DNA from: Hyphomonas sp.
Lineage (GTDB): Bacteria > Pseudomonadota > Alphaproteobacteria > Caulobacterales > Hyphomonadaceae
Assembly (NCBI GenBank): GCA_020638455.1
Contig: JACKIK010000001.1
Location: forward strand, 310,001 to 374,000
DNA length: 64,000 nucleotides
Direction: 5' to 3'
The notes beneath the pieces are model-generated. The model ran no database searches. It saw nothing but the letters and a program-made list of their open reading frames with translations, and was not told where the DNA came from. Below, one piece after another: positions 14,753 through 23,693 of the stretch (position 1 is its first letter; every line of letters begins with the position of its first letter). A program made the position numbers and the translations under genes.

Positions 14753-17329
14753 TCAGCCGAGCGCGCGGGCGACAATGTCGGCCGAGTTGGACGAAAGTCC
14801 TGCCGCCTGCAGCCGCTTCAGGGTCGCTTCGGCCTCGGCTTTCGCCCGCGGTTCGAGGATGCGCCACTGCTCGAAGGCGGTCAGGAGGCGCGAGCCGAGT
14901 GCCGGGTTCACCTTGTCGGCCTGCAGGATGATGCCCTCGACGGCGCGGTAGCCGGAGCCGTCCGGCGCGTGGAAGGCCGCGAGGTTCTGCATGGCGAACG
15001 TGGCGACGACCGAGCGGACCCGGTTCGGGTTCTTCAGGTCGAAGGCCGGATGGGCGGCGAGCGCCTTCACCGTTTCGGCATCGCCGGTCGAGGCCTGCAG
15101 CGCGAACCATTTGTCCATGACGAGGGCGTTCTTCTTCCAGGCCGCCTCGAAATCGGCGAGCGCCGCGTTCGGCTTGCCCCCCTTCTGCACCGTGAAGGCG
15201 CGCAGGGCGGCAAGGCGTTCGGTCATGTTGGTGGCGCCAGTGTAGAGCGCCTGCAGCGTGGCGGCGGCGGACGGGTCGGCCGATACGCCGAGCAGGACGA
15301 TCAGCGCGGTGCGGAGGGCACGGATGCCAGCCTGTTCGGCGCCGGGATCGAAGGGCGCCGGCGTCGGCTTGCCGAGGGTTTCGGCAATGAAGGGCGCGAG
15401 CTTGCCCGCGAGGGCCGACTGCAACTTGCGGCGGGCCGTGTTGAGCGCGACGGCATCGGCAGGCTGGCGTTCGAGGAACATTTCGCCGACGTCCGGAAGG
15501 CGCGTCAGCAGCGCCGCAAAGGCCGGATCGGGCGCGGCTCGCACGACCGCCTCGGCAAGCGCGGTGACGAGGGCGTCGTCCGGCTCGGCCTGGCTACCTT
15601 CGGAGAGGGCGAGGATTTCCTCCTTCACCAGCGACTGGACGCCGTCCCACTGGTTGAACGGATCGGTCTCGGCCCGGACAAGGGCGAGGCGCTGGTCGCG
15701 GGTCAGGTCGCGCCGGAGGCGGACTGGGGCGCTGAAATCGCGGTTCACGGAAACCAGCGGACGCTCCGTTCCTTCCGGAAGCTCCATGGTGACGGTGATG
15801 TCCTCGTCTTCCAGGATGGTCATCCATTCGGCGAGGTTTCCGTCCGCATCGAGCAGCGCCATCTGGAGCGGGATGGGCACGGGCTTCTTGTCGGGCTGGC
15901 CGGGCGTCGGGGCGGTCTTCTGGGAGAGGGTGATGCCGATCTCCCGCGTGCCGGGATCCCAGGTCTCCTCGACGGTGATTTCAGGCGTGCCGGCCTGCGC
16001 GTACCAGAGACGGAACTGGGTGAAGTCCTCGCCGGTAACGTCCTCGAAGCACTTGTAGAAATCCTCGATGGTGACCGCCTGGCCATCATGGCGCTCGAAA
16101 TAGACATCCATGCCCTGGCGGTAGAGGTCCTCGCCGATCATGCGGCGGAGCATGCCGATCAGTTCGGAGCCCTTCTCGTAGACGGTCGCGGTGTAGAGAT
16201 TGTCGATGGAGCCGTAATGATCCGGCCGCACGGAGTGGGCGAGCGGACCGGCATCTTCCGCGAACTGACGGGCGCGCAGGCGGATCACGTCCTTGATGCG
16301 CTGTACCGGGCGCGAGCGCATGTCGGCAGAGAAATTCTGGTCACGGAAGACCGTGAGGCCTTCCTTCAGGCAGAGCTGGAACCAGTCGCGGCAGGTGATA
16401 CGGTTGCCGGTCCAGTTGTGGAAGTACTCGTGCGCGACGATGCTCTCGATCGCCTCGAAGTCGGCATCAGTGGCGCTGGATTCGTCGGCCAGCACATAGG
16501 CCGAGTTGAAGACGTTGAGGCCCTTGTTCTCCATGGCGCCGAAATTGAAGTCGCGCACGGCAACGATGTTGAACACGCCGAGGTCGTAGGCGCGGCCATA
16601 GGTCTCCTCGTCCCATTTCATCGAGCGCTTGAGACTGTCCATCGCCCAGGCGGCGCGGGGCGCGTCACCCTTGTCGACATGGATGGCGAGGGCGATCTCG
16701 TCGCCATTCATCGTGGTGAAGCTGTCGCGCCAGACATCATAGTCGCCGGCGCAGAGCGCGAAGAGATAGGACGGCTTCTTGTGCGGGTCGTCCCACGTCG
16801 CGAAGTGGCGGCCGTCGTCCAGCTCGCCCGTCTCGCCCGGCGTGCCGTTCGACAGGAGGATGGGATATTTCGCCTTGTCGGCCGCCATCCAGACGCGGAA
16901 AGCGCTCATCACGTCCGGCCGGTCCGGATAATAAGTGATGCGGCGGAAGCCGGTCGCCTCGCACTGGGTGCAGAAACGCCCGCCGGACATGTAGAGGCCG
17001 GAGAGGGCCGTGTTCTTCGACGGAGCGATCTCGACCTCGGTGGTCAGCGTGAAATCATCCGGCACGGACGGAATGACGAGGCGCTTTTCCTCGACCGTGT
17101 AGCCGGACGGCTGCAGCGGGGCACCGTCGAGCGCGATGGTGAGCAGCCTGAGGCTTTCCCCGTCGAGCACCAGCGGCTCGCCGGCCGCACCGGTGCGGCG
17201 GATCCTCATTTCGCAGCGGACGCGCGTCGCATCCGGGTCGAGATCGAATCTGAGGTCCACCTGCTCCACCGCAAAGGGATACGGCGTGTAGTCGGACAGC
17301 TGGACGGAAACGGGAGCTTCGGTGCGCAT
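14753..17329 (-). CDS. pepN: Aminopeptidase N (M1 family)
   Basis: An 858-residue zinc aminopeptidase of the E. coli PepN type. The N-anchor motif GAMENKG lies near residue 264, the zinc site HEYFHNWTGNR at residues 300-310, and the third ligand Glu about 20 residues later in KEGLTVFRD. The long helical C-terminal domain is complete. The frame extends 16 codons further upstream, but the ATG at 17329 has a CCGGAG ribosome site. No signal peptide is seen, so it acts in the cytosol on peptides made by Lon and Clp. A separate gap of about 130 bases faces the divergent VanZ-like gene. Confidence 0.95.
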   Translation of the reverse strand: MRTEAPVSVQLSDYTPYPFAVEQVDLRFDLDPDATRVRCEMRIRRTGAAGEPLVLDGESLRLLTIALDGAPLQPSGYTVEEKRLVIPSVPDDFTLTTEVEIAPSKNTALSGLYMSGGRFCTQCEATGFRRITYYPDRPDVMSAFRVWMAADKAKYPILLSNGTPGETGELDDGRHFATWDDPHKKPSYLFALCAGDYDVWRDSFTTMNGDEIALAIHVDKGDAPRAAWAMDSLKRSMKWDEETYGRAYDLGVFNIVAVRDFNFGAMENKGLNVFNSAYVLADESSATDADFEAIESIVAHEYFHNWTGNRITCRDWFQLCLKEGLTVFRDQNFSADMRSRPVQRIKDVIRLRARQFAEDAGPLAHSVRPDHYGSIDNLYTATVYEKGSELIGMLRRMIGEDLYRQGMDVYFERHDGQAVTIEDFYKCFEDVTGEDFTQFRLWYAQAGTPEITVEETWDPGTREIGITLSQKTAPTPGQPDKKPVPIPLQMALLDADGNLAEWMTILEDEDITVTMELPEGTERPLVSVNRDFSAPVRLRRDLTRDQRLALVRAETDPFNQWDGVQSLVKEEILALSEGSQAEPDDALVTALAEAVVRAAPDPAFAALLTRLPDVGEMFLERQPADAVALNTARRKLQSALAGKLAPFIAETLGKPTPAPFDPGAEQAGIRALRTALIVLLGVSADPSAAATLQALYTGATNMTERLAALRAFTVQKGGKPNAALADFEAAWKKNALVMDKWFALQASTGDAETVKALAAHPAFDLKNPNRVRSVVATFAMQNLAAFHAPDGSGYRAVEGIILQADKVNPALGSRLLTAFEQWRILEPRAKAEAEATLKRLQAAGLSSNSADIVARALG

Positions 17330-17459
17330 GGGAACTCCGGGAGATTGAGCAATCGGTCCTTCCCAGATAGGCCACACCGCGCCATGCGTCGAGGGTACGG
17401 CGCTTCTGTTGTGGCATGCGGCCTGCTAGGAGCTGGCGGAACGCAGAGGAGCCGCCGCC

Positions 17460-17822
17460 TTGATCGCCCTTATCCAGGATACGCCACGCGCACGCCGGCT
17501 GGCGGGTTATGCCGCCCTGCTCCTGATGGTGGCGATTGCGACCCTGTCCCTGCTGCCTCCGGCCGAGCTGCCGGACATCGAGACTTCCGACAAGGTGAAG
17601 CATTTCCTCGCCTACGCGGCGCTGGCCGTGCCGGTGGCGATCCGTCTCGGCCGCGGCAGGGCGTTGATGGCCCTGGTGCTGACGGCGGCGTTCGGCGCGC
17701 TGATGGAGGTCGGGCAGCTGCTGGCGCCGACGGGACGGGACTTTTCGGTGTTCGACGAACTTGCGAATGCGCTGGGCGCAACGCTGGGCACCGGGATTGC
17801 GCTGGCGCTGCGCCGGCGCTGA
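17460..17822 (+). CDS. VanZ-like small integral membrane protein
   Basis: A 120-residue protein with four predicted membrane helices. The motif ETSDKVKHFLAYAALA followed by GRDFSVFDELANALGATLG matches the VanZ-like family (conserved DKxxHF and D...N residues). The family is widespread in proteobacteria and mostly of unknown function. The likely start is TTG at 17460, because GAGGAG lies eight bases upstream and no ATG fits. It is divergent from pepN and convergent with the next gene. Confidence 0.82.
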   Translation: MIALIQDTPRARRLAGYAALLLMVAIATLSLLPPAELPDIETSDKVKHFLAYAALAVPVAIRLGRGRALMALVLTAAFGALMEVGQLLAPTGRDFSVFDELANALGATLGTGIALALRRR

Positions 17823-17831
17823 CGCCCGGCC

Positions 17832-18410
17832 CTATTCAGCGGCGACGGTCTCCGGCGCATCGTCCAGCTGGTAGACGAAACGGAGAATGGACGCGCAGCC
17901 CTGTGCGACCGGAACGAGGTCCTGCGGGAATTCGTCGGAGCGCTCGGATGCGAATTCGGCGATGCGGCGTGCGATGCGCAGAAGGTCCGGCGTGTGGACG
18001 ATCATGCGGGCATGATGTTCGACGCGCTGCGGATCACGCTCGTAGCTGGAAGGGCTGACCCGCCAGCCGCCGCCTTCGCCCTCGTCGGTCAGCACGACCG
18101 GATAGGTGCCCTGGTTCATCGTGCCAGAATTGCCGAGTTCGGCGCGGCGCGGCGGCGAGCGCCGGCTGATCCGCCAGTGCTCCATCAGCAGGTCCTCGTC
18201 GTCATTCTCGTTGCGCTCGGAGTTCTGCATCGCCTGTTCGGAGATCAGCTCATGCGCCTGGAACTGGCGGCCGAGGCCGCATTCATAGGTCACGCGCAGC
18301 GGCTCATCGACGTCCTTCACCCAGTGCGGCACGACGTTCTCGACGAGCGCCCACGTGCCGACCGGCTTGACGTAGACACGCTGGGATTTGTGAAAGAGGG
18401 CCTTCGCCAT
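17832..18410 (-). CDS. Conserved hypothetical protein
   Basis: A 192-residue soluble protein. The N-terminus MAKALFHKSQRVYVKPVGTW and the following PHWVKDVDEPLRVTYECGLG look like a small beta-rich module. The middle is acidic and low in complexity (residues about 60-75), and the C-terminal 70 residues are helical. I do not recognise the family or function. Its length, good codon use and clean start support a real gene. It is convergent with the VanZ-like gene, only nine bases apart. Confidence 0.72.
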   Translation of the reverse strand: MAKALFHKSQRVYVKPVGTWALVENVVPHWVKDVDEPLRVTYECGLGRQFQAHELISEQAMQNSERNENDDEDLLMEHWRISRRSPPRRAELGNSGTMNQGTYPVVLTDEGEGGGWRVSPSSYERDPQRVEHHARMIVHTPDLLRIARRIAEFASERSDEFPQDLVPVAQGCASILRFVYQLDDAPETVAAE

Positions 18411-18461
18411 GGTGGATGTCTCCCCGACTTCCCCGCATCATGGCATGAGCGGATTTCGGCA

Positions 18462-18521
18462 CGGTGAAACGCATGGATCAAATTTCACCGAACCGGGTGA
18501 CGCCCTTTCCGCCGGGTGACG
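18462..18521. repeat. Inverted and direct repeats upstream of the acyl-CoA dehydrogenases
   Basis: CGGTGAAA at 18462-18469 pairs with TTTCACCG at 18483-18490 across 13 bases. Just downstream CCGGGTGACG occurs twice, at 18493-18502 and 18512-18521 (period 19). Both lie in the 197-base gap between divergent genes and could be operator sites. Nothing else was recognised in this gap. Confidence 0.4.
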
Positions 18522-18607
18522 GCTTTCCGTGCGCGTAAAGCGCGCTATTTTCCCTGCCAGATATAGCAATTGCGCCCGTTGAAGGGCGAAGGGAGGCCCG
18601 AGAACTC

Positions 18608-19723
18608 ATGAACTTCGATTTTTCCGAAGACCAGAAATTCCTTGCCGGAGAGGCGCGGAAATTCCTTGAAGCAGAGAGCGCGATTCCGGTCGTGCGCGAG
18701 GTGCTGAACGACGAGTCCAAGGCCTATAGCGAGGGCCTCTGGAAGAAGATCGCCGAAATGGGCTGGCTGGGAACGGCCATTCCGGAGGAACAGGGCGGGC
18801 TGGGCCTCGGCATGCTGGAAATGTGCGTGCTGGCCGAGGAAATGGGCCGCGTGCTGGCGCCGGTCCCCTTCTCCTCGACGGCCTATTTCCTGACCGAAGC
18901 GGTGAAGCTCGCCGGTTCCGACAAGCAGAAGAACGATATCCTGCCCCGCATCGTCGCCGGCGAGATCATCGGCTGCTATGCGGCCAGCGAAGGCCCCGGC
19001 CATCCGGACCCGGCGCATCTCAGCACCGAGTTCGACGGCAAGACGCTGAGCGGCACAAAAATCCCGGTCACGGACGGCGGCATTGCCACCCACGCCGTCG
19101 TGCTGGCCAAGGAAGGCAAGGGCGCGAGCCTCGTTCTGGTCGACCTGTCGGCCGGCGGAGTGACGCGCACGCCGATCTCGACGCTCGACCCGACGCGCGG
19201 CCATGCCGAGCTGACCTTTACCGGCACGCCGGCAGAACGGCTGGGCAAGAAGGGCGACGGCGCAGCCCTCAACGATGCGCTGCTGGACAAGGTGGCCGTG
19301 CTGCTCGCCTTCGAACAGCTGGGCGGCGCCTCGAAGGCTCTGGAAATGGCGAAGGAGTACGCGCTGGAGCGCTACGCCTTCGGCCGGCCGATCGGCGGCA
19401 ACCAGGCGATCAAGCACAAGCTGGCCGAGATGTATGTGAAGAACGAGGTGGCCCGGTCCAACTGCTTCTACGGCGCCTGGGCGCTGTCGACCGATGCGCC
19501 GGAAATGCCGGAAGCCGCCGCCGCCGCGCGGGTTGCCGCATCGGAGGCCTTCTGGTTCGCCTCGAAGGAAAACATCCAGACGCATGGCGGCATGGGCTTC
19601 ACCTGGGAGGTGGACTGCCATCTCTATTACCGGCGCGCAAAGCTGCTCGCCGTGCAGGCGGGCGGCCCGAAGGTGTGGAAGGAAAAGCTCGTCCGCGCCC
19701 TTGAACAGAAGAACGCTGCGTAA
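18608..19723 (+). CDS. Acyl-CoA dehydrogenase, first of a probable heteromeric pair
   Basis: A 371-residue FAD-dependent acyl-CoA dehydrogenase-like protein with the N-terminal helical domain, the middle beta domain and a C-terminal domain containing YAFGRPIGGNQAIKHKLAEM and THGGMGFTWEVDCHLYYRR. It lacks the usual YEGT-type motif holding the catalytic glutamate near the C-terminus; the sequence there reads RRAKLLAVQAGG. Such proteins often form alpha2-beta2 complexes with an adjacent paralogue, as known for mycobacterial steroid-degrading enzymes. The second gene follows 12 bases later. The substrate could be a fatty acyl-, branched or steroid-type CoA. Confidence 0.88.
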   Translation: MNFDFSEDQKFLAGEARKFLEAESAIPVVREVLNDESKAYSEGLWKKIAEMGWLGTAIPEEQGGLGLGMLEMCVLAEEMGRVLAPVPFSSTAYFLTEAVKLAGSDKQKNDILPRIVAGEIIGCYAASEGPGHPDPAHLSTEFDGKTLSGTKIPVTDGGIATHAVVLAKEGKGASLVLVDLSAGGVTRTPISTLDPTRGHAELTFTGTPAERLGKKGDGAALNDALLDKVAVLLAFEQLGGASKALEMAKEYALERYAFGRPIGGNQAIKHKLAEMYVKNEVARSNCFYGAWALSTDAPEMPEAAAAARVAASEAFWFASKENIQTHGGMGFTWEVDCHLYYRRAKLLAVQAGGPKVWKEKLVRALEQKNAA

Positions 19724-19735
19724 GGAGGAAACATC

Positions 19736-20941
19736 ATGGACTTCAACGACACAAAAGAAGAAGCCGAGTTCCGCGCCGAGGCGCGTGCCTTCCTTGAGAA
19801 GCACCTGAAGCCGAAGGGTTCCGGCCGCATGGCGTCGAGCCGCGACCGCGTAAACATGCTGGAGAAGGCAAAGGCCTGGCAGAAGACCAAGGCCGAGAAC
19901 AAGTTCGCGCAGATCACCTGGCCCAAGGAATGGGGTGGACGTGGCGGCACCGCGATGCAGAATGTCATCTGGGGCCAGGAAGAGTCGAAGTTCGACGCGC
20001 CGACCGGCCCGTTCGCCATCGGCCTCGGCATGTGCATCCCGACCGTCATCGCCTTCGGCTCTGACGCACACAAGCAGCGCTATGTCGAGAAGGCCCTGAA
20101 AGGCGAGGAGATCTGGTGCCAGCTGTTCTCCGAACCGTCTGCCGGCTCCGACGTCGCCGGCCTCAAGACGCGCGCCGTGAAAGACGGCGACGAATGGGTG
20201 ATCAACGGCCAGAAAGTCTGGACGTCCGGTGCGCACTATTCGGACTTCGGCATCCTCCTTGTCCGGACGGACCCGAAAGTGCCGAAGCACAAGGGCCTGA
20301 CCATGTTCATCGTGAACATGAAGCAGAAAGGCGTCGAGGCGCGGCCGATCCACCAGGCCTCCGGCGGGCGGGAGTTCAACGAAGTTTACTTCACGGATGT
20401 CCGCATTCCGGACAGCGACCGGCTCGGAGAAGTTGGCGCGGGCTGGAAAGTGGCGCTTGTCACGCTGATGAACGAACGCCTCGCCGTCGGCGGATCTCCC
20501 GGCCCCGACTGGGCCGAGATCATGGATTATGCGCGCCAGTCCGGCACGCTCTCGGACCAGGCCTTCCGCGAGAAACTGGCCGACTGGTATGTCGCGGCCC
20601 AGGGCTACAAGCTGACCAAGTTCCGCACCCAGACGGCCCTCTCCCGCGGCCAGACGCCGGGACCGGAAAACTCGATCGGCAAGATCATCACGGCCAACCA
20701 TCTGCAGGATATCTGCAACTCCGCCATCGAGATGCAGGACCATTACGGCATCATCACGGAATCCGAGCGGATGCCGGCCGACGCCATCTTCCAGCAGAGC
20801 TTCATGTGGGCGCCGGGCCTCCGCATTGCGGGCGGCACGGACGAGATCCTGAAGAACATCATCGCCGAGCGCGTTCTTGGCCTGCCGCAGGATGTGCGGG
20901 TCGACAAGGACCTGCCCTTCGACCAGATGAAGAGCGGCTGA
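19736..20941 (+). CDS. Acyl-CoA dehydrogenase, second of a probable heteromeric pair
   Basis: A 401-residue acyl-CoA dehydrogenase. FSEPSAGSDVAGLKTRAV is the standard FAD/substrate motif, WVINGQKVWTSGAHYSD follows it, and the C-terminus reads IAGGTDEILKNIIAERVLGLP. At the position of the glutamate in YEGT-type enzymes there is a glycine. The gene begins 12 bases after the first dehydrogenase with an AAGGAGG ribosome site, so they are clearly co-transcribed. The two proteins would share one flavin-dependent oxidation step in acyl-CoA breakdown. Their electron acceptor would be ETF. Confidence 0.9.
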   Translation: MDFNDTKEEAEFRAEARAFLEKHLKPKGSGRMASSRDRVNMLEKAKAWQKTKAENKFAQITWPKEWGGRGGTAMQNVIWGQEESKFDAPTGPFAIGLGMCIPTVIAFGSDAHKQRYVEKALKGEEIWCQLFSEPSAGSDVAGLKTRAVKDGDEWVINGQKVWTSGAHYSDFGILLVRTDPKVPKHKGLTMFIVNMKQKGVEARPIHQASGGREFNEVYFTDVRIPDSDRLGEVGAGWKVALVTLMNERLAVGGSPGPDWAEIMDYARQSGTLSDQAFREKLADWYVAAQGYKLTKFRTQTALSRGQTPGPENSIGKIITANHLQDICNSAIEMQDHYGIITESERMPADAIFQQSFMWAPGLRIAGGTDEILKNIIAERVLGLPQDVRVDKDLPFDQMKSG

Positions 20942-20983
20942 GCCCCTCTTGGCGAGCGCGCGATCAGGCGGCACCCTGAACCG

Positions 20984-21601
20984 ATGACCGCGCGCCCGAT
21001 TCCCTCGATTGCCGGTGCCCGCCCGATGACCTGTCCGGCGGGCACCGTGCTTTTCCGGCCAATGGACGAATGTCCGGGCTTTGTCTCGGTGCAGGAAGGC
21101 ACGATCCGCGTGTCGCTGACAGGACCCGGCGGGCGGGAAATCGTGCTCTACCGGGTGCGGCCGGGCGAAGTCTGCCTGCAGACCTTTGCCTGCCTCGCCG
21201 ACGGACGCACCTATACGGCCGAGGGCGTTGCCGAAACCGATATCGTCGCCGAGATCGTGCCCGTGCCGCTGTATGAAAAGCTGATGGCGGAGGATCCCGC
21301 CTTCCGGACACATATTTCCAGCGCCATCGCGCACCGGTTTGCCGATTTCGAGCATCTGGTCGAGAACCTCGCCCTGACGGGACTGGAGTCGCGCCTTGCC
21401 AGTGCGCTGCTACGCCTCGCGGACGGGGATGGCGACGTGTTGATGACGCATGAGGCGCTGGCCGCAGAGATCGGATCGGCCCGTGAGGTGGTCAGCCGCC
21501 AGCTCGCCCGGTTCGCGAAGTCCGGCCTGATCGACAGCGCCCGCGGGCGAGTACGTATTGTCTCCCGCGCCGGACTGGAACAAAAATCCCGGGAAGCGTG
21601 A
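20984..21601 (+). CDS. Crp/Fnr-family transcriptional regulator
   Basis: A 205-residue regulator with an N-terminal cyclic-nucleotide-binding-like beta barrel (residues about 15-105, including the GE(V)CLQTFACL turn) and a C-terminal winged helix. The recognition helix region reads MTHEALAAEIGSAREVVSRQLARFAKSGLI. There is no N-terminal Cys cluster for an FNR-type Fe-S centre. Cysteines at CPAG, CPG, CLQ and CL might sense redox or sulfur species, but this is a guess. It is followed by a palindrome and a DUF2892 gene, a pairing seen in other proteobacteria. Confidence 0.87.
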   Translation: MTARPIPSIAGARPMTCPAGTVLFRPMDECPGFVSVQEGTIRVSLTGPGGREIVLYRVRPGEVCLQTFACLADGRTYTAEGVAETDIVAEIVPVPLYEKLMAEDPAFRTHISSAIAHRFADFEHLVENLALTGLESRLASALLRLADGDGDVLMTHEALAAEIGSAREVVSRQLARFAKSGLIDSARGRVRIVSRAGLEQKSREA

Positions 21602-21611
21602 CTTAGTCACG
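21597..21611. promoter_or_regulatory. Palindrome CGTGACTTAGTCACG, candidate Crp/Fnr-type operator
   Basis: A 15-base perfect inverted repeat (CGTGACT-n-AGTCACG) overlaps the stop codon of the Crp/Fnr gene and lies 55 bases before the DUF2892 start. The GTGA...TCAC arms resemble Crp-family half-sites, although the spacer is one base shorter than in the E. coli Crp site. No T run follows, so a terminator is unlikely. Confidence 0.5.
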
Positions 21612-21666
21612 GAACAAGAGAGCGCCGGATGCGATAAGGCGCCATCATGAAGGAAGGAGACCTGCC

Positions 21667-21861
21667 ATGTTCAAGACCAATGAGGGCACCATCGACCGCG
21701 TGCTGCGCGTGATCGTGGGCCTCGCCCTGATCGCCATCGTGTTTGTCGGCCCGAAAACGCCGCTCGGCTGGGTCGGTATCGTGCCGCTGCTGACCGGCCT
21801 TGCCGGCACCTGCCCGCTCTACTCGATCCTCGGCATCCGCACCTGCAAGCTGAAGAACTGA
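21667..21861 (+). CDS. DUF2892 (YgaP-like transmembrane) protein
   Basis: A 64-residue protein with the DUF2892 pattern: NEGTIDRVLRVIVGLALI at residues 4-21, then two membrane helices with GWVGIVPLLTGLAGTCPLYSILG, ending in a short basic tail. The TG(xxx)CPLY motif with cysteine is typical. In E. coli the same module forms the membrane part of the rhodanese YgaP. A strong AAGGAAGGAGA ribosome site precedes it. With the adjacent Crp/Fnr gene it may take part in a sulfur or redox response, which is inference. Confidence 0.88.
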   Translation: MFKTNEGTIDRVLRVIVGLALIAIVFVGPKTPLGWVGIVPLLTGLAGTCPLYSILGIRTCKLKN

Positions 21862-21941
21862 GCAGCGGCCGGCGCGCTTGATCGCGTCGCCTGCGCCCTC
21901 TAGTCCTTGCCGCAGGAAATAGTTCTGCGGGGACAGGTGGC

Positions 21942-23105
21942 ATGATCGCAAGACTTATGGAGCGCGACCCGGACGAGCATCACCGGGTCGCGACGCCGCT
22001 CGAACTGTTTGTCGACCTCGCGTCGGTGATCGCAATCGCGTCTGCGGCGGCAGGCCTGCACCATGCGATTGCCGAGGGGCATTATGCGGAAGGCCTGCTG
22101 GTCTTCCTGATCACATTTTTCGCCATCTGGCTCGCCTGGCTGAACTATACCTGGTTTGCATCGGCGTTCGACGATGGCAGCCTTTCCTTCAAGCTGGCGA
22201 CATTCGTATTCCTGTCGGGTTCACTGGTCATGGCGGCCGGTGTGACGGAGTTCACCCACATCCACCTGATCCGCGTGATGGTGATCGGATATGTGATCAT
22301 GCGCCTCGCGATGGTGTACCTCTGGTTCGCTGCGGCGAGAGGCTCGGAACGCTACCGGAAGACCTGCCTGCGCTATGGCGGCTCCATCCTCGCCGTGCAG
22401 GTCTACTGGGTGATCCTCGGCCTCGTCCTGTGGCAATGGACGGTTCCGATGCTCGGCCTGTTTGCCATTGGCGCCATTCTGGAGCTGATCATCCCGTTCT
22501 GGTCCGAGCGTGCCGGCATGACGCCCTGGCACCGGCACCACATCATGGAACGCTATGGCCTGCTGACGATCATCGTGCTGGGCGAAACGCTTCTGTCGAC
22601 GTCGTTCGCGTTGCGCGAAACATTCGATGCGGGCGAAGTCGACCTGGCACTGATCCTTCTGGCGATCAGCGCGGCGATCATCACCTTCGCCATGTGGTGG
22701 CTGTATTTCACCCGCGACGACAGCCTGCAGGGACGCGAGGTCTGGCGCGTCTTCACCTGGGGGTACGGTCACATTCCGGTGTTCGGCGGGGCCGCCGCCG
22801 TGGGGGCCGGCGTTGCCGCGACCATCGACATGCAGACGCATCACGCCCACGCGCCCATCGCGGCGGGCTACTGGGCGATGGCGATCGCGGTGGCCGTGTA
22901 CCTTGCAGGCCTGACGGTTGCGCGCGAGATCTTCAACCTCACAGGTATGAACCGTTTCATCCTGCTGGCGGCTGCGCTGCTCGCGCTGTGCACGCCGCTG
23001 ACACCATGGCCGGTCGAGAGCCTCGCGCTTGTTCTGGTGGCAGCAGCAGCGCTCAGGACTGTCTGCGCGTCCGCAGATCCGAAAGCGCTTGTGTCAGGAC
23101 ACTGA
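21942..23105 (+). CDS. Low temperature requirement protein A (LtrA) family membrane protein
   Basis: A 387-residue polytopic protein with roughly ten membrane helices. The N-terminal VATPLELFVDLASVIAI and the central HHIMERYGLLTIIVLGETLL are the LtrA-family signatures. The family is named for a Listeria gene needed at low temperature; its biochemical role is unknown. The stop overlaps the 3' end of the convergent lipoprotein gene by 12 bases. It stands alone on its strand and has no obvious operon partner. Confidence 0.88.
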   Translation: MIARLMERDPDEHHRVATPLELFVDLASVIAIASAAAGLHHAIAEGHYAEGLLVFLITFFAIWLAWLNYTWFASAFDDGSLSFKLATFVFLSGSLVMAAGVTEFTHIHLIRVMVIGYVIMRLAMVYLWFAAARGSERYRKTCLRYGGSILAVQVYWVILGLVLWQWTVPMLGLFAIGAILELIIPFWSERAGMTPWHRHHIMERYGLLTIIVLGETLLSTSFALRETFDAGEVDLALILLAISAAIITFAMWWLYFTRDDSLQGREVWRVFTWGYGHIPVFGGAAAVGAGVAATIDMQTHHAHAPIAAGYWAMAIAVAVYLAGLTVAREIFNLTGMNRFILLAAALLALCTPLTPWPVESLALVLVAAAALRTVCASADPKALVSGH

Positions 23106-23693
23106 GTCCGGCGCCGCCGGTTCGGCGGTCTGCTCCGACAGGAATTCCGCGATCTTGCCGACGCAGGAACGCCCGGCCTCGGCGAGTGCCTGCGCCCGCG
23201 CCGCGTTGGAGGAACCGGCCGCCTCGGCCGTCGAGGACACGCTGGTCTGTGCGACGACATCGCGGCTGCTGGCCGTCAGCAATGTTGCCTGGAGACCGCA
23301 GCGCGCCGTCGTTCCGGCGAGCGTGAAATCGGAGACGCGCCAGGACAGCTCATATTCGCCTTGGGCGCCGGATTCCGCAGCGACGGCAACGCCCTTCCCC
23401 CCATCCGAGAGCGCGTCCAGCAGGGCGACCTGCATCAGGCGGGTGGCACTGTCAGCCCACTCGACGCCGCGCACGAGGCGCAACGCGCCCTTCGAATCTT
23501 CCGCCGCAATCGCGCGGCCGCCGACCAGGCGCGAGGCGTCCGGTTCACGGACAATCACGGTCGCATCGACAGATTCGTGCACCGGCATGGCGCCGAAGCG
23601 GTAGAGCCCTTCCGGCGTTTCCGCTTCCGGCAGGACGCTGACGCAGGCGGTGGCCGCGAGCAGCAGCGGGGCAATCGACAGGAATCGGATCAT
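23094..23693 (-). CDS. ABC-type transport auxiliary lipoprotein (PqiC-like)
   Basis: A 199-residue lipoprotein. MIRFLSIAPLLLAATACVSV gives lipobox ATAC with lipidation near Cys17. The mature domain begins with an LYRFGAMPV-type strand and ends in a helical tail rich in Ala, as in the PqiC/ABC-trans_aux family. It is the last gene of the permease-ATPase-MlaD-lipoprotein set and overlaps mlaD by four bases, so it is probably the outer-membrane part of that lipid transporter. Confidence 0.82.
   Translation of the reverse strand: MIRFLSIAPLLLAATACVSVLPEAETPEGLYRFGAMPVHESVDATVIVREPDASRLVGGRAIAAEDSKGALRLVRGVEWADSATRLMQVALLDALSDGGKGVAVAAESGAQGEYELSWRVSDFTLAGTTARCGLQATLLTASSRDVVAQTSVSSTAEAAGSSNAARAQALAEAGRSCVGKIAEFLSEQTAEPAAPDSVS

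Noticed and set aside
14969..18058. Open frame of over 1000 codons on the plus strand opposite pepN
   Set aside because: It is antisense to a clear aminopeptidase gene, runs on through the VanZ-like gene in another frame, and its translation is rich in His, Arg and Gly with no domain. High GC makes such long empty frames common.
18545..21355. Open frame of over 900 codons on the minus strand opposite the acyl-CoA dehydrogenases
   Set aside because: Antisense shadow of two real genes; low-complexity product and no ribosome site or start context.
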